Shown: positions 1-8,625, numbered from the stretch's first letter. The stretch is 64,000 nucleotides of DNA from Bradyrhizobium sp. B097 (GCF_038957035.1 NZ_CP152412.1:7746501-7810500); one strand, 5' to 3'. The notes: generated from the sequence alone by a model not told the origin. Numbers and translations: made by a program.

Positions 1-661
1 GGCGATCCCGCGGCAACGGCTCGATCATCTCGCGGCCGGGCTGCCGCGCGGGCTGAAGGCCAATACGCACGCGCATTTCCGCCGCTTTGCCGCGTCGAGC
101 TCGCGCCTCACGATCGGCGTGCTGCGCGGCCAGGTCGCGCATGCGCGGCAGCGGCTGACCGTCTCGGGCGAACGCATCACGCTGTCGGCGCGCTCGCTGC
201 TGCATCGCCGGCGCGAACGCTTCAGCGGGCTCGAGATCCGGCTCAAGGCCTCGAAGCTCGCCAACGCGAAGGCCCAGCGCAACGCGATCGCGCGCGACCT
301 CGAGCGCACCCACCGCCTCGCCGAGCGCGCCCGCCGCGCGCTGCTGACGACGCTGCAGCGGCTTGAGGCGCGGGTCGCCCATCGCAGCCAGCTGCTGTCG
401 GCGCTGTCCTATCGCGGCGTGCTGGCGCGCGGCTTTACGCTGGTGCGCGACGCGCAGGGACACGCACTGCATTCAGCCGCGGCGGTCGGCCCGAACGCCA
501 ACCTGTCGATCGAGTTCGCCGACGGCCGCGTCGCCGCCACCACGAATGCCGACCAACCCGCGGCGACGGCGACGCCGGAGAGCCAGCCGAAGCCGCGCGA
601 GGCGAAACCGGCGGCGCCAAAGCGCGTCACCAAGCCGGTCGATCAGGGCAGCCTGTTCTAG
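1..661 (+). CDS. xseA: Exodeoxyribonuclease VII large subunit, C-terminal part (5' end outside window)
   Basis: Exonuclease VII degrades single-stranded DNA from either end in the cytoplasm; the large subunit carries the catalytic core and a long coiled coil that binds XseB. The reading frame is open from base 2 and 219 codons are visible. The visible part begins inside the helical region (around [15 protein letters not shown]), continues through a long Arg/Ala-rich coiled coil (roughly visible residues 20-125), and reaches the conserved C-terminal element [20 protein letters not shown] that family members carry near their end. It finishes with a low-complexity Pro/Ala/Lys tail and a TAG stop. 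The N-terminal OB fold and the start lie upstream of the window, so this is a cut at the edge and not a real truncation. The family call is firm; the tail looks species-specific. Confidence 0.9.
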   Translation, partial: AIPRQRLDHLAAGLPRGLKANTHAHFRRFAASSSRLTIGVLRGQVAHARQRLTVSGERITLSARSLLHRRRERFSGLEIRLKASKLANAKAQRNAIARDLERTHRLAERARRALLTTLQRLEARVAHRSQLLSALSYRGVLARGFTLVRDAQGHALHSAAAVGPNANLSIEFADGRVAATTNADQPAATATPESQPKPREAKPAAPKRVTKPVDQGSLF

Positions 662-662
662 A

Positions 663-1499
663 CTAGCGCGCCAGCCACTCGGCGACTTGCTTCTGCGCGT
701 CCTTGCGTGCGCTCGCATCGGTGCCGATGTGACCGGGCTCCGTGATGTCGACATCGGACGAGGCCGCGACCGCGTGCAGCGGCAGGTTGGCGCGGTCGAA
801 ATCGTGGTAGGCTTCGGGATAGACCACGATCCGCGCCAGCGCGCTGCGGCCGCGCGCGCCGTCGACCATCTGGTGGCAGGCCGATGATGACGTCACATCG
901 TCGCGCGCGCCGATCAGGACCAGCGTCGGCACCCGCGCGCTCCAGCCAAGGCCTGACGAGGTGCGGCAATCCGGATAGAACGCGACCGCCGAGCGGAAAT
1001 CCGGCTCGACGTTGCGCGACCACATCTGCGGCCGCACCGCCCACAGCAAGGCGGCCGCGCCATTGCCCCAGCCGATCAGGCTGATGCGGCTCTTCGCCAC
1101 CCATTTCTGCTGCACCAGCCATTGCCGCGCGGCGTTGATGTCGGCGACCCGCGCACGGCGGGTCTGGACCTGATGCTCCCTGATGCGGCACTGGGGCCCG
1201 AGCTCGCGCGAGCCGTAGCTGTCCGGCAGCAGCACCGCGTGGCCCGATGTGAGCAATTGCTCGGCCCAGTCGCGATAGCGCGGCAGCACTGGCTCGGAGC
1301 GGCCGGCAAGACCGCCGCAGCCATGCAGCGCGATGACCGTCGGGAACGGGCCATCGCCATCAGGCCGGTAGAGCTGCGCGTGCAGCGTGACATTGCCTTC
1401 GGGAATTTCGACCTGATGCGGGGCCGGAAGCGGCGCCGCCGCCACCGCGGCCGGCACGGCAAGCATGGCGAGGCACATGAAAACTGACTTGAGGCGCAT
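663..1499 (-). CDS. Secreted dienelactone hydrolase-like protein lacking the nucleophile
   Basis: This is an alpha/beta-hydrolase of the dienelactone hydrolase superfamily, 278 residues from the ATG at 1499. That start is chosen because it opens directly into a signal peptide (residues 1-22, ending AVAAA). The oxyanion-side motif LHGCGG is at 59-63, the acidic residue in GARDD at about 200-201, and the histidine in YHDFD at 232. The nucleophile elbow, normally G-x-S/C-x-G, reads G-W-G-N-G at 143-147, so position 145 is glycine (codon at 1065-1067). A paralogue at 50257-51099 has an intact G-F-S-Q-G in the same place. Family knowledge would make this hydrolase inactive; I infer a pseudoenzyme or binding protein, or a different chemistry. 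It ends two bases after the convergent xseA stop and looks monocistronic. Confidence 0.8.
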   Translation of the reverse strand: MRLKSVFMCLAMLAVPAAVAAAPLPAPHQVEIPEGNVTLHAQLYRPDGDGPFPTVIALHGCGGLAGRSEPVLPRYRDWAEQLLTSGHAVLLPDSYGSRELGPQCRIREHQVQTRRARVADINAARQWLVQQKWVAKSRISLIGWGNGAAALLWAVRPQMWSRNVEPDFRSAVAFYPDCRTSSGLGWSARVPTLVLIGARDDVTSSSACHQMVDGARGRSALARIVVYPEAYHDFDRANLPLHAVAASSDVDITEPGHIGTDASARKDAQKQVAEWLAR

Positions 1500-1685
1500 C
1501 CGATCCGGCCGGCTCGTTATGGCGCCGCAAACACAGCGGACCACGGCTGCAACGCTACCATGCACGTCTGCCGCCAAATCATCACAAGTCGGTGGTTTAA
1601 CGGGCGGACATGACCCCCTATCTGTGATAGATGGCTTGATAAATATCCAGGTGGCCTCGTGCGAGGCAAGGCGGAGAGCTCAAAC

Positions 1686-1913
1686 GTGCTGAACAAGTTC
1701 GGTCCCTCGGGCCATGGCGAAGCGCAAGTGCAATATCTCGACGGCGATTTCCGCGTGATCTCGCCTGGCACCTTTGTGCGTTGTGCCATCACCGACGTCC
1801 GGATCCCGCTCGACGAGCTGAAGTACTGGAGTGTCGACCTGCAGGAAGCCTACGCCACCCCGACCGCCGTGCTGCAGCGCCACCATCCCGGCGTGCTCAA
1901 GCCGCAGGCTTAA
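1686..1913 (+). CDS. DUF2093 small conserved protein
   Basis: This is a small soluble protein of the alphaproteobacterial DUF2093 family, function unknown. Recognisable conserved stretches are FGPSGHGEAQVQYLDGDFRV, the central PGTFVRCAITDVRIPLDEL, and LKYWSVDLQEAY. I place the start at the GTG at 1686 (V-L-N-K-F), because family members begin with this LNKF-type stretch and a GGCGGAG ribosome-binding site lies 8-9 bases upstream; an in-frame ATG at 1659 would add nine unconserved residues. It is a single gene between two leftward genes and converges on lpxK with a short gap. There is no signal peptide or membrane segment. Confidence in the family is good, in the exact start moderate. Confidence 0.8.
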   Translation: MLNKFGPSGHGEAQVQYLDGDFRVISPGTFVRCAITDVRIPLDELKYWSVDLQEAYATPTAVLQRHHPGVLKPQA

Positions 1914-1927
1914 GCTCAAGACTGGGT

Positions 1928-2950
1928 TCATGTGCGCAGCCTCCTGGTCCGCGCCTTGAACAGCTGATCGGCCACCAGGCGCCGCAGTGCGGCAGCATCC
2001 TCGAATTGCAGCGTCACCGCGAACGGCACGATCGCCTGCGCCCAGGCCGGCATCCCGGCCGGTCCGCGCAACCGCGCCAGATCCTTTTCCGTCGTCACCA
2101 GCGCCAAAGCGTCACCTCTCGCATCGGCAACGAGCTGTTCGATCTCATCCTTCGCGAAGGCATGATGATCGGGGAACGCCGTGTTGCGCACGACGTCGAT
2201 GCCGCTTGCGCGCAGCGTGTCGAAGAAGCGCGCGGGATCGCCGATGCCGGCGAAGGCGAGTACGCGCTGACCGCGCAACGCACTCAATGAGGCCTCATCG
2301 GGCCTCAGATGCGCCGACAACACCGGCTTGCCACGGGACGCGACATCTGCCGCGATCTTCTTCGCGCCACTCCCCTCGCCGACCACGATCAGCGCATCGG
2401 TGCGTTCCAGCTGCGGCGACAGGGGTGCGCGCAACGGTCCTGCCGGAATGACGCGGCCATTGCCGACGCCGCGCGTGCCGTCGATCACGATCAGGCAGGT
2501 GTCCTTGAGTACGGATGGATTCTGGAAGCCGTCATCCATCAGGATCACGCTTGCGTCCTGCGCGCGCGCCAGCGGCAGGCCCGCGGCACGGTCGCGCGAG
2601 ACCACGACCGGCAAGGTCGCCGCCATCATCAGCGGCTCGTCGCCGACATCGGCCGCCGTGTGGTGGTCAAGATCGACCTTGACCGGCCCAGCAAGCCTGC
2701 CGCCATAGCCGCGGCTGAGCACCACCGGTCGCTCATCGAGCTCGCGCAGCAGTTTCGCCAGCGCCAGCACGGTCGGCGTCTTGCCGGCGCCGCCGACATG
2801 GTAATTGCCGACGCAGATCACGGGAATGCCGGCATCGACGCCGGAGCCCTGCATCCGCCGCGCGGCGACCGCGCCATAGAGCGCGGCAAGCGGCCTCAAC
2901 AATTCCGATGTCCAAGACGATGGCCGGTGCCAGAAGGCCGGCTCACGCAT
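1928..2950 (-). CDS. lpxK: Tetraacyldisaccharide 4'-kinase
   Basis: LpxK phosphorylates the 4'-position of tetraacyl-disaccharide-1-phosphate to give lipid IVA, the sixth step of lipid A synthesis, at the inner membrane. The 340-residue protein has normal family length. It shows the Walker A loop GNYHVGGAGKTPT at 48-60, the RGYGG element at 80-84, and the family hallmark DDGFQNPS at 139-146, whose aspartates act in catalysis and Mg binding. The hydrophobic N-terminus (LLRPLAALYGAVAA) fits a membrane-associated anchor. Its ATG overlaps the end of waaA by eight bases, so the two are probably translationally coupled as the last genes of the leftward envelope operon. No anomalies were seen. Confidence 0.95.
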   Translation of the reverse strand: MREPAFWHRPSSWTSELLRPLAALYGAVAARRMQGSGVDAGIPVICVGNYHVGGAGKTPTVLALAKLLRELDERPVVLSRGYGGRLAGPVKVDLDHHTAADVGDEPLMMAATLPVVVSRDRAAGLPLARAQDASVILMDDGFQNPSVLKDTCLIVIDGTRGVGNGRVIPAGPLRAPLSPQLERTDALIVVGEGSGAKKIAADVASRGKPVLSAHLRPDEASLSALRGQRVLAFAGIGDPARFFDTLRASGIDVVRNTAFPDHHAFAKDEIEQLVADARGDALALVTTEKDLARLRGPAGMPAWAQAIVPFAVTLQFEDAAALRRLVADQLFKARTRRLRT

Positions 2951-4229
2951 TGGCGGCTCCCATCTCGAGCTGCAGCTGCAACAGATAAGGCTCGAGAGCG
3001 GTCACCGTGCGCTCCAGCGCACCACCGAGCTGTTCGACGACGCGCTCGGAGGCCGCAAGCGACGTATCGCGCGCCGCGGGATCGGCGAGGAACTGGCCGA
3101 GCTGCTTGACCAGCGCCTCCAGATCGTCGGTGCGCCACGCGCCGCCGGCACGATCGAGCGTGTCATAGACTTCGGTGAAATTGAAGACGTGCGGGCCGTG
3201 CACGATCGCAGCGCCGAGCTTGATCGCCTCGATCGGGTTCTGGCCGCCATGCGCGACCAGCGAGCCGCCCATGAACACGATCGGCGCGAGGCGATAGAAC
3301 AGTCCGAGCTCGCCCATCGTGTCGGCGACATAGATATCTGTTGTCGCGACCGGCAGATCCTCGTGCGAGCGCAGCCCGGGGCGCAGGCCTGCTTCCGTCA
3401 CCAGCCGCGCCACCGCCTCGCCGCGCGTGGCATGCCGTGGCACGATCACCGTGAGCAGCCCGGGGAAGAATCCGGCGAGCGATTTGTGCGCCTCGATCAG
3501 GAGCTCTTCCTCGCCGGGATGGGTGGACGCCGCAACCACGATCGCGCGGCCGCGCGTCACCGACATCAGCCGCTCCAGCTTGGCCGGATCGGCCGGCGGC
3601 GCCGCGACGTCGAGCTTGAGATTGCCGGTGACCATGACATTGGGGCTGCCGAGCGCGGCAAAGCGCTCGGCATCGGTCTTCGACTGCGCGAGACAGATGT
3701 CGAACCGTCCGAGCAGCGCCCCGATGGTGTTGGAGACCCGGCGCCAGCGCGGGAACGAGCGCTGCGACATCCGTCCGTTGATCAGCACCATCGGCAGCCG
3801 CCGCGCGGCGCTCGACAGGATCAGATTCGGCCACAGGTCGGACTCGATGAACAGCGCCAGCGACGGATGCCAATGATCGAGGAAGCGCGCGACATAGCGC
3901 GGCGAGTCATACGGCACGTATTGATGGATCACGTCGGGCGGAAAGCGCTTGGCGACGATCGCGGCCGAGGTCACCGTGCCCGAGGTGAGCAGGATGCGCA
4001 GGTTGAGCGCGCGCAGCCGCTCGATCAGCCCGACTGCCGCCAGCACCTCGCCGACGCTCGCGCCGTGAATCCACACCAGCGGTCCCTGCGGCCTGGTATC
4101 GGCGCTGACGCCGCGCCGCTCGCCGACGCGTTCGGGATCTTCCTTGCCGAGCTTGAGCCGCCGCCTGATCAGCGCAGGCGCGAGCGGCACCATCGCAGAC
4201 GACAGCTTGCGGTAGACACGCAACGTCAT
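2943..4229 (-). CDS. waaA: 3-deoxy-D-manno-octulosonic acid (Kdo) transferase
   Basis: WaaA (KdtA) adds Kdo from CMP-Kdo to lipid IVA at the cytoplasmic face of the inner membrane. I start it at the ATG at 4229 (MTLRVYRKLSS), giving 428 residues, the usual length; a longer upstream reading would run into the preceding acyltransferase gene. The GASVGE motif with the catalytic glutamate is at residues 56-61, ESDLWPNLI marks the end of the N-terminal GT-B domain, and the C-terminal nucleotide-sugar domain contains GGSLVAHGGQNPIEAIKLG. The gene sits between the DUF374 acyltransferase and lpxK with 10 bp and overlapping spacing, a common arrangement in Rhizobiales. The number of Kdo residues it adds cannot be read from sequence. 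Confidence 0.95.
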   Translation of the reverse strand: MTLRVYRKLSSAMVPLAPALIRRRLKLGKEDPERVGERRGVSADTRPQGPLVWIHGASVGEVLAAVGLIERLRALNLRILLTSGTVTSAAIVAKRFPPDVIHQYVPYDSPRYVARFLDHWHPSLALFIESDLWPNLILSSAARRLPMVLINGRMSQRSFPRWRRVSNTIGALLGRFDICLAQSKTDAERFAALGSPNVMVTGNLKLDVAAPPADPAKLERLMSVTRGRAIVVAASTHPGEEELLIEAHKSLAGFFPGLLTVIVPRHATRGEAVARLVTEAGLRPGLRSHEDLPVATTDIYVADTMGELGLFYRLAPIVFMGGSLVAHGGQNPIEAIKLGAAIVHGPHVFNFTEVYDTLDRAGGAWRTDDLEALVKQLGQFLADPAARDTSLAASERVVEQLGGALERTVTALEPYLLQLQLEMGAANA

Positions 4230-4239
4230 CGGTAGCGAG

Positions 4240-4953
4240 CTAGCCAAGCGTTGCCTCCGGCCGCCCGACGGCTGCGTAGGCGCGCCGGGTCGCTTCGTTG
4301 AGAAGGTTCTCCACGTGCAGCCGAAGCTTTTCCATCGTCGCGGCATCGGCATCGGGCGGCACATAGACCGGCTCAATACCTACCACTGCGCCGCGCCCGA
4401 ATGGCAAATTGATGGTCGTGGAATCCCAGTTTTTCAACCGGATGAATCGGCTGGTGACCATCGCAAAGGGGATGATCGGCCGGCCGGTTTCCCGCGCCAG
4501 CATGATGGCCCCGAGGCCTGCCACCCGCGCCCGCTTCGGCACGTCGGCCGTGGTGGCCATGTTGCAGCCGTCTTCCAGCGTCCGGACCATCTCCAGGAAG
4601 GCGCCGACGCCGCCCTTGCGATGGAACGCGCCGGAATGGTCGCCGGACCCCCTGATCGTGCCGATGCCGAGCCGCTCGACCGCCAGCGCGTTGAACTCAC
4701 CGTCGCGGTGGCGGGAGATCAGGACCTTGGCGCGGTAGCTGTCCTTGGTCTTGATGAACGGCGTCATGAAGTGCTGGCCGTGCCAGAACACGAAGATCGC
4801 CGGCATCAGGGGTTCGACGATCCCGTATACGTCATGCGGCTGATAGATGAAGCGGTTGGTGTACCACACCAGCCGCAGATACTCGGCCGCAAGCACACCC
4901 AGCACGCGCTGCACGAAGCCGCTGCGCAGCAGATCGCGAAGAAGTCGTTTCAA
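4240..4953 (-). CDS. DUF374 lysophospholipid acyltransferase-family protein
   Basis: This 237-residue protein belongs to the DUF374 branch of the PlsC-like glycerophospholipid acyltransferases. The motif VFWHGQHFMTPF (residues 55-66) stands where PlsC proteins have HxxxxD. Conserved downstream elements are ISRHRDGEFNA, RGSGDHSGAFHRKGG and RPIIPFAMV. The substrate is not known for the family; the tight linkage to waaA and lpxK suggests an acyl transfer connected with lipid A or envelope lipids, which is inference. Its ATG overlaps the stop of the DUF4170 gene by four bases (ATGA), and waaA follows after 10 bp, so it is an internal gene of the operon. Confidence 0.85.
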   Translation of the reverse strand: MKRLLRDLLRSGFVQRVLGVLAAEYLRLVWYTNRFIYQPHDVYGIVEPLMPAIFVFWHGQHFMTPFIKTKDSYRAKVLISRHRDGEFNALAVERLGIGTIRGSGDHSGAFHRKGGVGAFLEMVRTLEDGCNMATTADVPKRARVAGLGAIMLARETGRPIIPFAMVTSRFIRLKNWDSTTINLPFGRGAVVGIEPVYVPPDADAATMEKLRLHVENLLNEATRRAYAAVGRPEATLG

Positions 4954-5198
4954 TGGGAGTGCTTTGTGTCCTGCTCGGGATCGAGCAACCGGTGGAGGTG
5001 AACAACGAAATAGCGCATCTGGGCGTTGTCCACGGTCGCTTGCGCCTTCGCCTTCCAGGCCGCATAGGCGGTCGCATAGTTCGGGTAAACGCCGACGATC
5101 TCGACTTCGTCCAGGTTCTTGAAGATGTTGTGCTCGAGATCGGTCAACTCGCCGCCGATCACGAGGTGAAGCAGCTGTGGCTGGGCATTGTCTGACAT
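4950..5198 (-). CDS. DUF4170 small conserved protein
   Basis: This 82-residue soluble protein is of the DUF4170 family, function unknown. The start is the ATG at 5198 (MSDNAQPQLLHLVIGGEL); the conserved domain begins immediately after it (LVIGGELTDLEHNIF, then EIVGVYPNYATAYAAWKAKAQ and MRYFVVHLHRLLDPE). Reading further upstream would translate the 15-bp tandem repeat, which argues against a longer protein. It overlaps the next gene (DUF374) by an ATGA. The family is regularly found beside Kdo transferase genes in Rhizobiales, so a role linked to envelope lipid synthesis is plausible but unproven. Confidence 0.85.
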   Translation of the reverse strand: MSDNAQPQLLHLVIGGELTDLEHNIFKNLDEVEIVGVYPNYATAYAAWKAKAQATVDNAQMRYFVVHLHRLLDPEQDTKHSH

Positions 5199-5241
5199 GA
5201 TGGTTTTCCTAACGAGATGCCCGGCAAAGCAAATGAAGTCG

Positions 5242-5315
5242 TGGTCGTCACGAGTCTGGTCGTTACAGGTCTGGTCGTCACAGGTTTGTCGTAACAAGCC
5301 TGGTCGTCACAATCG
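5242..5315. repeat. Five-copy 15-bp tandem repeat
   Basis: About five consecutive units of the form TGGTCGTCACAGGTC are visible at 5242-5256, 5257-5271, 5272-5286, 5287-5300 (one base shorter) and 5301-5315, with one to four differences each. The array lies between the phosphatase gene and the DUF4170 gene, inside the presumed operon, directly upstream of the DUF4170 ribosome-binding region. It could arise by slippage and could alter mRNA structure; no known binding motif is recognised. Confidence 0.8.
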
Positions 5316-5341
5316 GAAACGCGGTGCGGATCGGCGGGGCC

Positions 5342-6151
5342 TCACGGCAGTGGACGGTTGCGAAAATGCTCGACAATGCGGGCATGACGTTCGCGTCCTG
5401 CTGCCACCAGCACCCCATGCGTCACCTCCCGGCGATTGTACTCAATCGCATCCCCCGAGAGCGCGGTCATCCTACCACCCGCTTCCTGCACGATCAAATT
5501 CGCGGCGGCAAGATCCCAGTCGCGGCTTTGCCCGCCCGCAAAGGCGGCGTCAAGTCGACCTTGTGCTACGCGGCACAACCGCAGGGCCAGCGATCCGATC
5601 CGCGGAAACAGCGTGATCTCGTCCGATGTCGGGCTGAGCCGCTGCACCAGCGGTTTCGGTCCGGCCATGCGGGGAAAATCGAAATCGGTGCCCGCGGTCG
5701 CGTGCACGCCGCTGTCGTTCAGGGTGGCGCCCTGGCCGCGGGCGGCAAAGAAGAATTCCTCGGTCACCGGCGCATACACCGCCGCGAGCACCGGCGATGC
5801 ATTTTCAACCAGCGCCACGCTGACGCACCAGTCCTCGCGGCCGGCGAGATAGGCGCGGGTGCCGTCGATCGGATCGACGATCCAGGTGAAGCGCCTGTCG
5901 AGCCGGGTCGCGTCGTCGGCGCTCTCCTCCGACAGCCAGCCGTAACCCGGCGTCGCCGAACGCAGCTGCTGCTCCAGGAGGTCGTTGACCGCGATGTCGG
6001 CCTCGGAGACCGGTGAGGACGCGCCCTTGATCCAGTTCTTCAATTCGGTGCGGAACAGCGACAATGCGAGCCGGCCCGCCTCCTGCACCGATCTGGTCAG
6101 CAAGGCGGCGTCGCGCGCCTTGGTCCAGTCGTCCGTATCAGCGTCCGCCAA
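5342..6151 (-). CDS. Inositol monophosphatase family / 3'(2'),5'-bisphosphate nucleotidase (CysQ-like)
   Basis: This is a magnesium-dependent phosphatase of the IMPase superfamily, 269 residues. Metal-binding motifs are complete: LSEES at 73-77, WIVDPIDGTRAY at 90-101 (Asp93, Asp96 and Thr98), and RDWDLAAANLI near 212 supplying the last aspartate. The wording DPIDGTRAY and the position next to the Kdo/lipid A genes fit the CysQ-like rhizobial subgroup often called 3'(2'),5'-bisphosphate nucleotidase, but inositol-1-phosphatase activity cannot be excluded. The start at 6151 lies 14 bases inside the end of pmbA, so translation is probably coupled. There is no signal peptide, so it acts in the cytoplasm. 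Confidence 0.88.
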   Translation of the reverse strand: MADADTDDWTKARDAALLTRSVQEAGRLALSLFRTELKNWIKGASSPVSEADIAVNDLLEQQLRSATPGYGWLSEESADDATRLDRRFTWIVDPIDGTRAYLAGREDWCVSVALVENASPVLAAVYAPVTEEFFFAARGQGATLNDSGVHATAGTDFDFPRMAGPKPLVQRLSPTSDEITLFPRIGSLALRLCRVAQGRLDAAFAGGQSRDWDLAAANLIVQEAGGRMTALSGDAIEYNRREVTHGVLVAAGRERHARIVEHFRNRPLP

Positions 6152-7526
6152 GCGTCAGCCCCTCGATGCGCAGCGTTGGTGAATTGACGCCGTAGCGGAA
6201 TTCCAGATCGTTGGCGGCAACCAGCGACTTGAACATCGGCAGCAGGTGTCCGGCGATGGTCACTTCGCTGACCGGATAGGTGATCTCGCCATTCTCGATC
6301 CAGAAGCCGGACGCGCCGCGGCTGTAATCGCCGGTCACGCCGTTGACGCCGGAGCCGATCAGGTCGGTGACATAGAAGCCCTGCTTGATGTCGGAGATCA
6401 GCTCCTTCGGCGTCACCGCACCCGGCTCGAGATGCAGATTATACGTTCCGGGCGACGGCGAGGACGACACGCCGCGATGCGCATGCCCGGTCGTGACCAG
6501 GCCGAGCTCGCGCGCGGTCGCGGAGTCCAGCACCCAGGTGGTCAGCACGCCTTCGTCGATCAGCGCGATCTTCCTCACCTTGACGCCCTCGGCGTCGAAG
6601 GTCTGCGAGCGCAGGCCGCGCACGCGCAAGGGATCGTCGATGATGCGGATATCCCTGGAGAACAGCTGCTCGCCGAGCTTGTCCTTCAGGAAGCTGGTCT
6701 TGCGCGCGATCGAGGCGCCATTGATGGCGCCGACGACATGGCCGACGATCGAGCCCGCAACCCGCGGATCGAACACCACAGGCACCTTGCAGGTCTCGAC
6801 CTTGCGCGGATTTCCCCGCGCCACCGCGCGCTCGCCGGCCTTGCGGCCAACGGCCGTGGGTGAATCGAGATCGGACGCATGCGGCGCGCTGGTGAAATCA
6901 TAGTCGCGCTCCATGCCGGTGCCCTCACCGGAAATCGCCGTCGTCGAGATGCCGTGGCTGGAACGAAGATAAGAACCGTGGAAGCCGGTCGACGTCACCA
7001 GCACCATGCCGCCGATCCCAGTCGAGGCCGACGCACCGCCGGACTTGGTGACGCCCTTGACCGCGAGTGCCGCGGCCTCCGCTTCGATGGCACGCTGCTC
7101 GAGCTCGGCCGTGGTTGGGACGGTGCGGTCGAGCAGATCGAGATCGGGGAAATCATGCGCATGGAGCGAGGGATCGGCCAGACCGACATATTTGTCGTCG
7201 GGCGCCACGCGCGCCATCGCGACCGCGCGCTCGGCGAGCTTTGCAACCCCGTCGCCGCTGACGTCGTTGGTCGACACCACCGCCTGGCGCTGGCCGACGA
7301 ACACCCGAAGTCCGACATCATCGCCCTCGGAGCGCTCGGTTTCCTCGACGCGGCCGTCGCGGACTTCGACGCCTTGCGAGACGCCGCGCACCGCGATGGC
7401 GTCGGCCGCATCGGCGCCGGCGCGCTTTGCGGCTTCGACCAGACGCTGCGCGAGGTCGCTCAGGCCGGACTGGTCGAACAGATCGGAGGTATCGCCGTGT
7501 CGCGATGCAGATGGTGAAGAGTTCAC
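6138..7526 (-). CDS. pmbA: TldD/PmbA family metalloprotease-associated protein (TldE type)
   Basis: TldD and PmbA (TldE) form a heterodimeric protease that in E. coli matures microcin B17 and degrades CcdA; only TldD holds the zinc-binding HExxH. This 462-residue protein has no HExxH and matches the TldE type: conserved stretches are LIGSGVNGVTGDYSRGASGF and ENGEITYPVSEVTIAGHLL near the C-terminus, and GISTTAISGEGTGMERDYDF in the middle. It is the first gene of the leftward operon and overlaps the phosphatase gene by 14 bases. The partner tldD is not in this window. The function here is inferred only from the family. Confidence 0.88.
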   Translation of the reverse strand: MNSSPSASRHGDTSDLFDQSGLSDLAQRLVEAAKRAGADAADAIAVRGVSQGVEVRDGRVEETERSEGDDVGLRVFVGQRQAVVSTNDVSGDGVAKLAERAVAMARVAPDDKYVGLADPSLHAHDFPDLDLLDRTVPTTAELEQRAIEAEAAALAVKGVTKSGGASASTGIGGMVLVTSTGFHGSYLRSSHGISTTAISGEGTGMERDYDFTSAPHASDLDSPTAVGRKAGERAVARGNPRKVETCKVPVVFDPRVAGSIVGHVVGAINGASIARKTSFLKDKLGEQLFSRDIRIIDDPLRVRGLRSQTFDAEGVKVRKIALIDEGVLTTWVLDSATARELGLVTTGHAHRGVSSSPSPGTYNLHLEPGAVTPKELISDIKQGFYVTDLIGSGVNGVTGDYSRGASGFWIENGEITYPVSEVTIAGHLLPMFKSLVAANDLEFRYGVNSPTLRIEGLTLGGR

Positions 7527-7802
7527 GAACGAATTCCTGCGGATTGAGGGGGGCCCGGAACGAAGGCGACAGACCTAACCAGATGTGCCGGATTCACAGG
7601 GAATTCAAGCACTTTGCACCGGCGGGCAACAAAGATTTGAGTGATCGGCGCAAGGCTTCGTCAATCATGCGGGCCAACCTCTTGTCAATCATGGCGCCAG
7701 GTGAGGAGCGGTTAACCAGGCTTTTTAAGCCGAAACGGCCATCGCTCGGCTAGGCTCTCACACATCGACCGGGAACATAATCTCGGCGGGGAGACTAAGG
7801 CT

Positions 7803-8327
7803 TTGAGGCGTCAAACACCAACAAGCGGAATCAATTCCGCCGGGTCGAGCCGCGCACTGCGGCTCGACCCTCTTTCCCTTCCGCTCAGCTTCCACGCGCA
7901 GGATGCGCGCGCGGATGGCGGCACGCGGCAGGTCGAGCTTCACCGCGAACATGTCGTGCTGCGCCGTGCCGTTCTCGGCATGCGGATGGCGGTCAATGTT
8001 CGCGTCAGCGATTTCCTCGGCGTCGCGCTGCGCGGCATCGACGACGCGCAGATGCTGGTGCTGGTTCACCGCGATCCCGCGCTCACCATTCCGCTCGGCA
8101 CCAGTTCGGATGCCGAAGAGATCAGCTCCGCCTGGCAGATGTGGAGCGACATCTTCCATCTCCCGCAACTGACCGAACCGGCGCCGCGCCAGCCTGCCCC
8201 GCGCCGCCGCCGCCGCAACGCAATCCGCGCCCGCCGCCCGAAATTCCTGGTCCGCCGCCGCGCCGGCGTCAGCCTCAACGGCACCAGCGTGCATCGCGAC
8301 GAGCGCGAGATCATCGCGCGGAATTGA
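7803..8327 (+). CDS. DUF6101 family protein
   Basis: This 174-residue protein of unknown function matches what I recall as DUF6101 of Bradyrhizobiaceae: an N-terminal RQTPTSGINSAGSSRALRLD stretch, then RGMRMAVNVRVSDFLGVALR, LVLVHRDPALTIPL and a Trp-containing segment (SAWQMWSDIF), ending in a basic Arg-rich tail (RQPAPRRRRRNAIRARRPKF). The start appears to be a TTG at 7803, preceded by GGGGAGACTAAGG as ribosome-binding site; no in-frame ATG lies before the conserved N-terminus. There is no signal peptide. The basic tail could bind nucleic acid or membrane; that is speculation. It stands alone, with about 275 bp of non-coding DNA upstream. Confidence 0.8.
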   Translation: MRRQTPTSGINSAGSSRALRLDPLSLPLSFHAQDARADGGTRQVELHREHVVLRRAVLGMRMAVNVRVSDFLGVALRGIDDAQMLVLVHRDPALTIPLGTSSDAEEISSAWQMWSDIFHLPQLTEPAPRQPAPRRRRRNAIRARRPKFLVRRRAGVSLNGTSVHRDEREIIARN

Positions 8328-8356
8328 GTTCGTTATAGTCAAGGCTCCCTCCATCG

Positions 8357-8481
8357 CCGTCGTCCTGGCGAAAGCCAGGACCCATAACCACCGCATTCGG
8401 TGATGAACGGGATCGCCGCCCCAGCGTCGCGCAACAATTGAGATTTGGGGTAATGGGTCCTGGCTTTCGCCAGGACGACGA
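8357..8481. repeat. Long inverted repeat (REP/BIME-like)
   Basis: The arms at about 8359-8388 and 8451-8480 are near-perfect inverted copies (GTCCTGGCTTTCGCCAGGAC type); each arm also contains its own small palindrome CCTGGCNNNNGCCAGG. Such elements are scattered through rhizobial genomes. It lies between the convergent DUF6101 and ubiA genes and may also act as a transcription stop. Confidence 0.8.
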
Positions 8482-8518
8482 TGAGGGTGGGTCGCGATTC
8501 AAGTTGTCACACCACGCG

Positions 8519-8625
8519 GTGTCATCACCCGCGCAGGCGGGTGATCCAGTATTCCAGAGACGGCAGTGATTGAGCCGAGAGGCCGCGGCGTACTGGATCG
8601 CCCGGTCGAGCCGGGCGATGACAGC
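8519..8625. repeat. Second inverted repeat next to ubiA 3' end
   Basis: The left arm GTCATCACCCGCGCAGGCGG and the matching right arm ending GCCCGGTCGAGCCGGGCGAT plus GACA form an imperfect inverted repeat with GATCCAGTA/TACTGGATC on the inner side. It is of the same general class as the preceding element but a different sequence family, lying downstream of ubiA. Confidence 0.75.

Noticed and set aside
5242..5315. CRISPR array
   Set aside because: Units are 15 bp with no spacers, so it is a simple tandem repeat.
7527..7802. A gene between pmbA and DUF6101
   Set aside because: The plus frame from 7427 overlaps pmbA antisense and shows no motif; the stretch is treated as promoter DNA.
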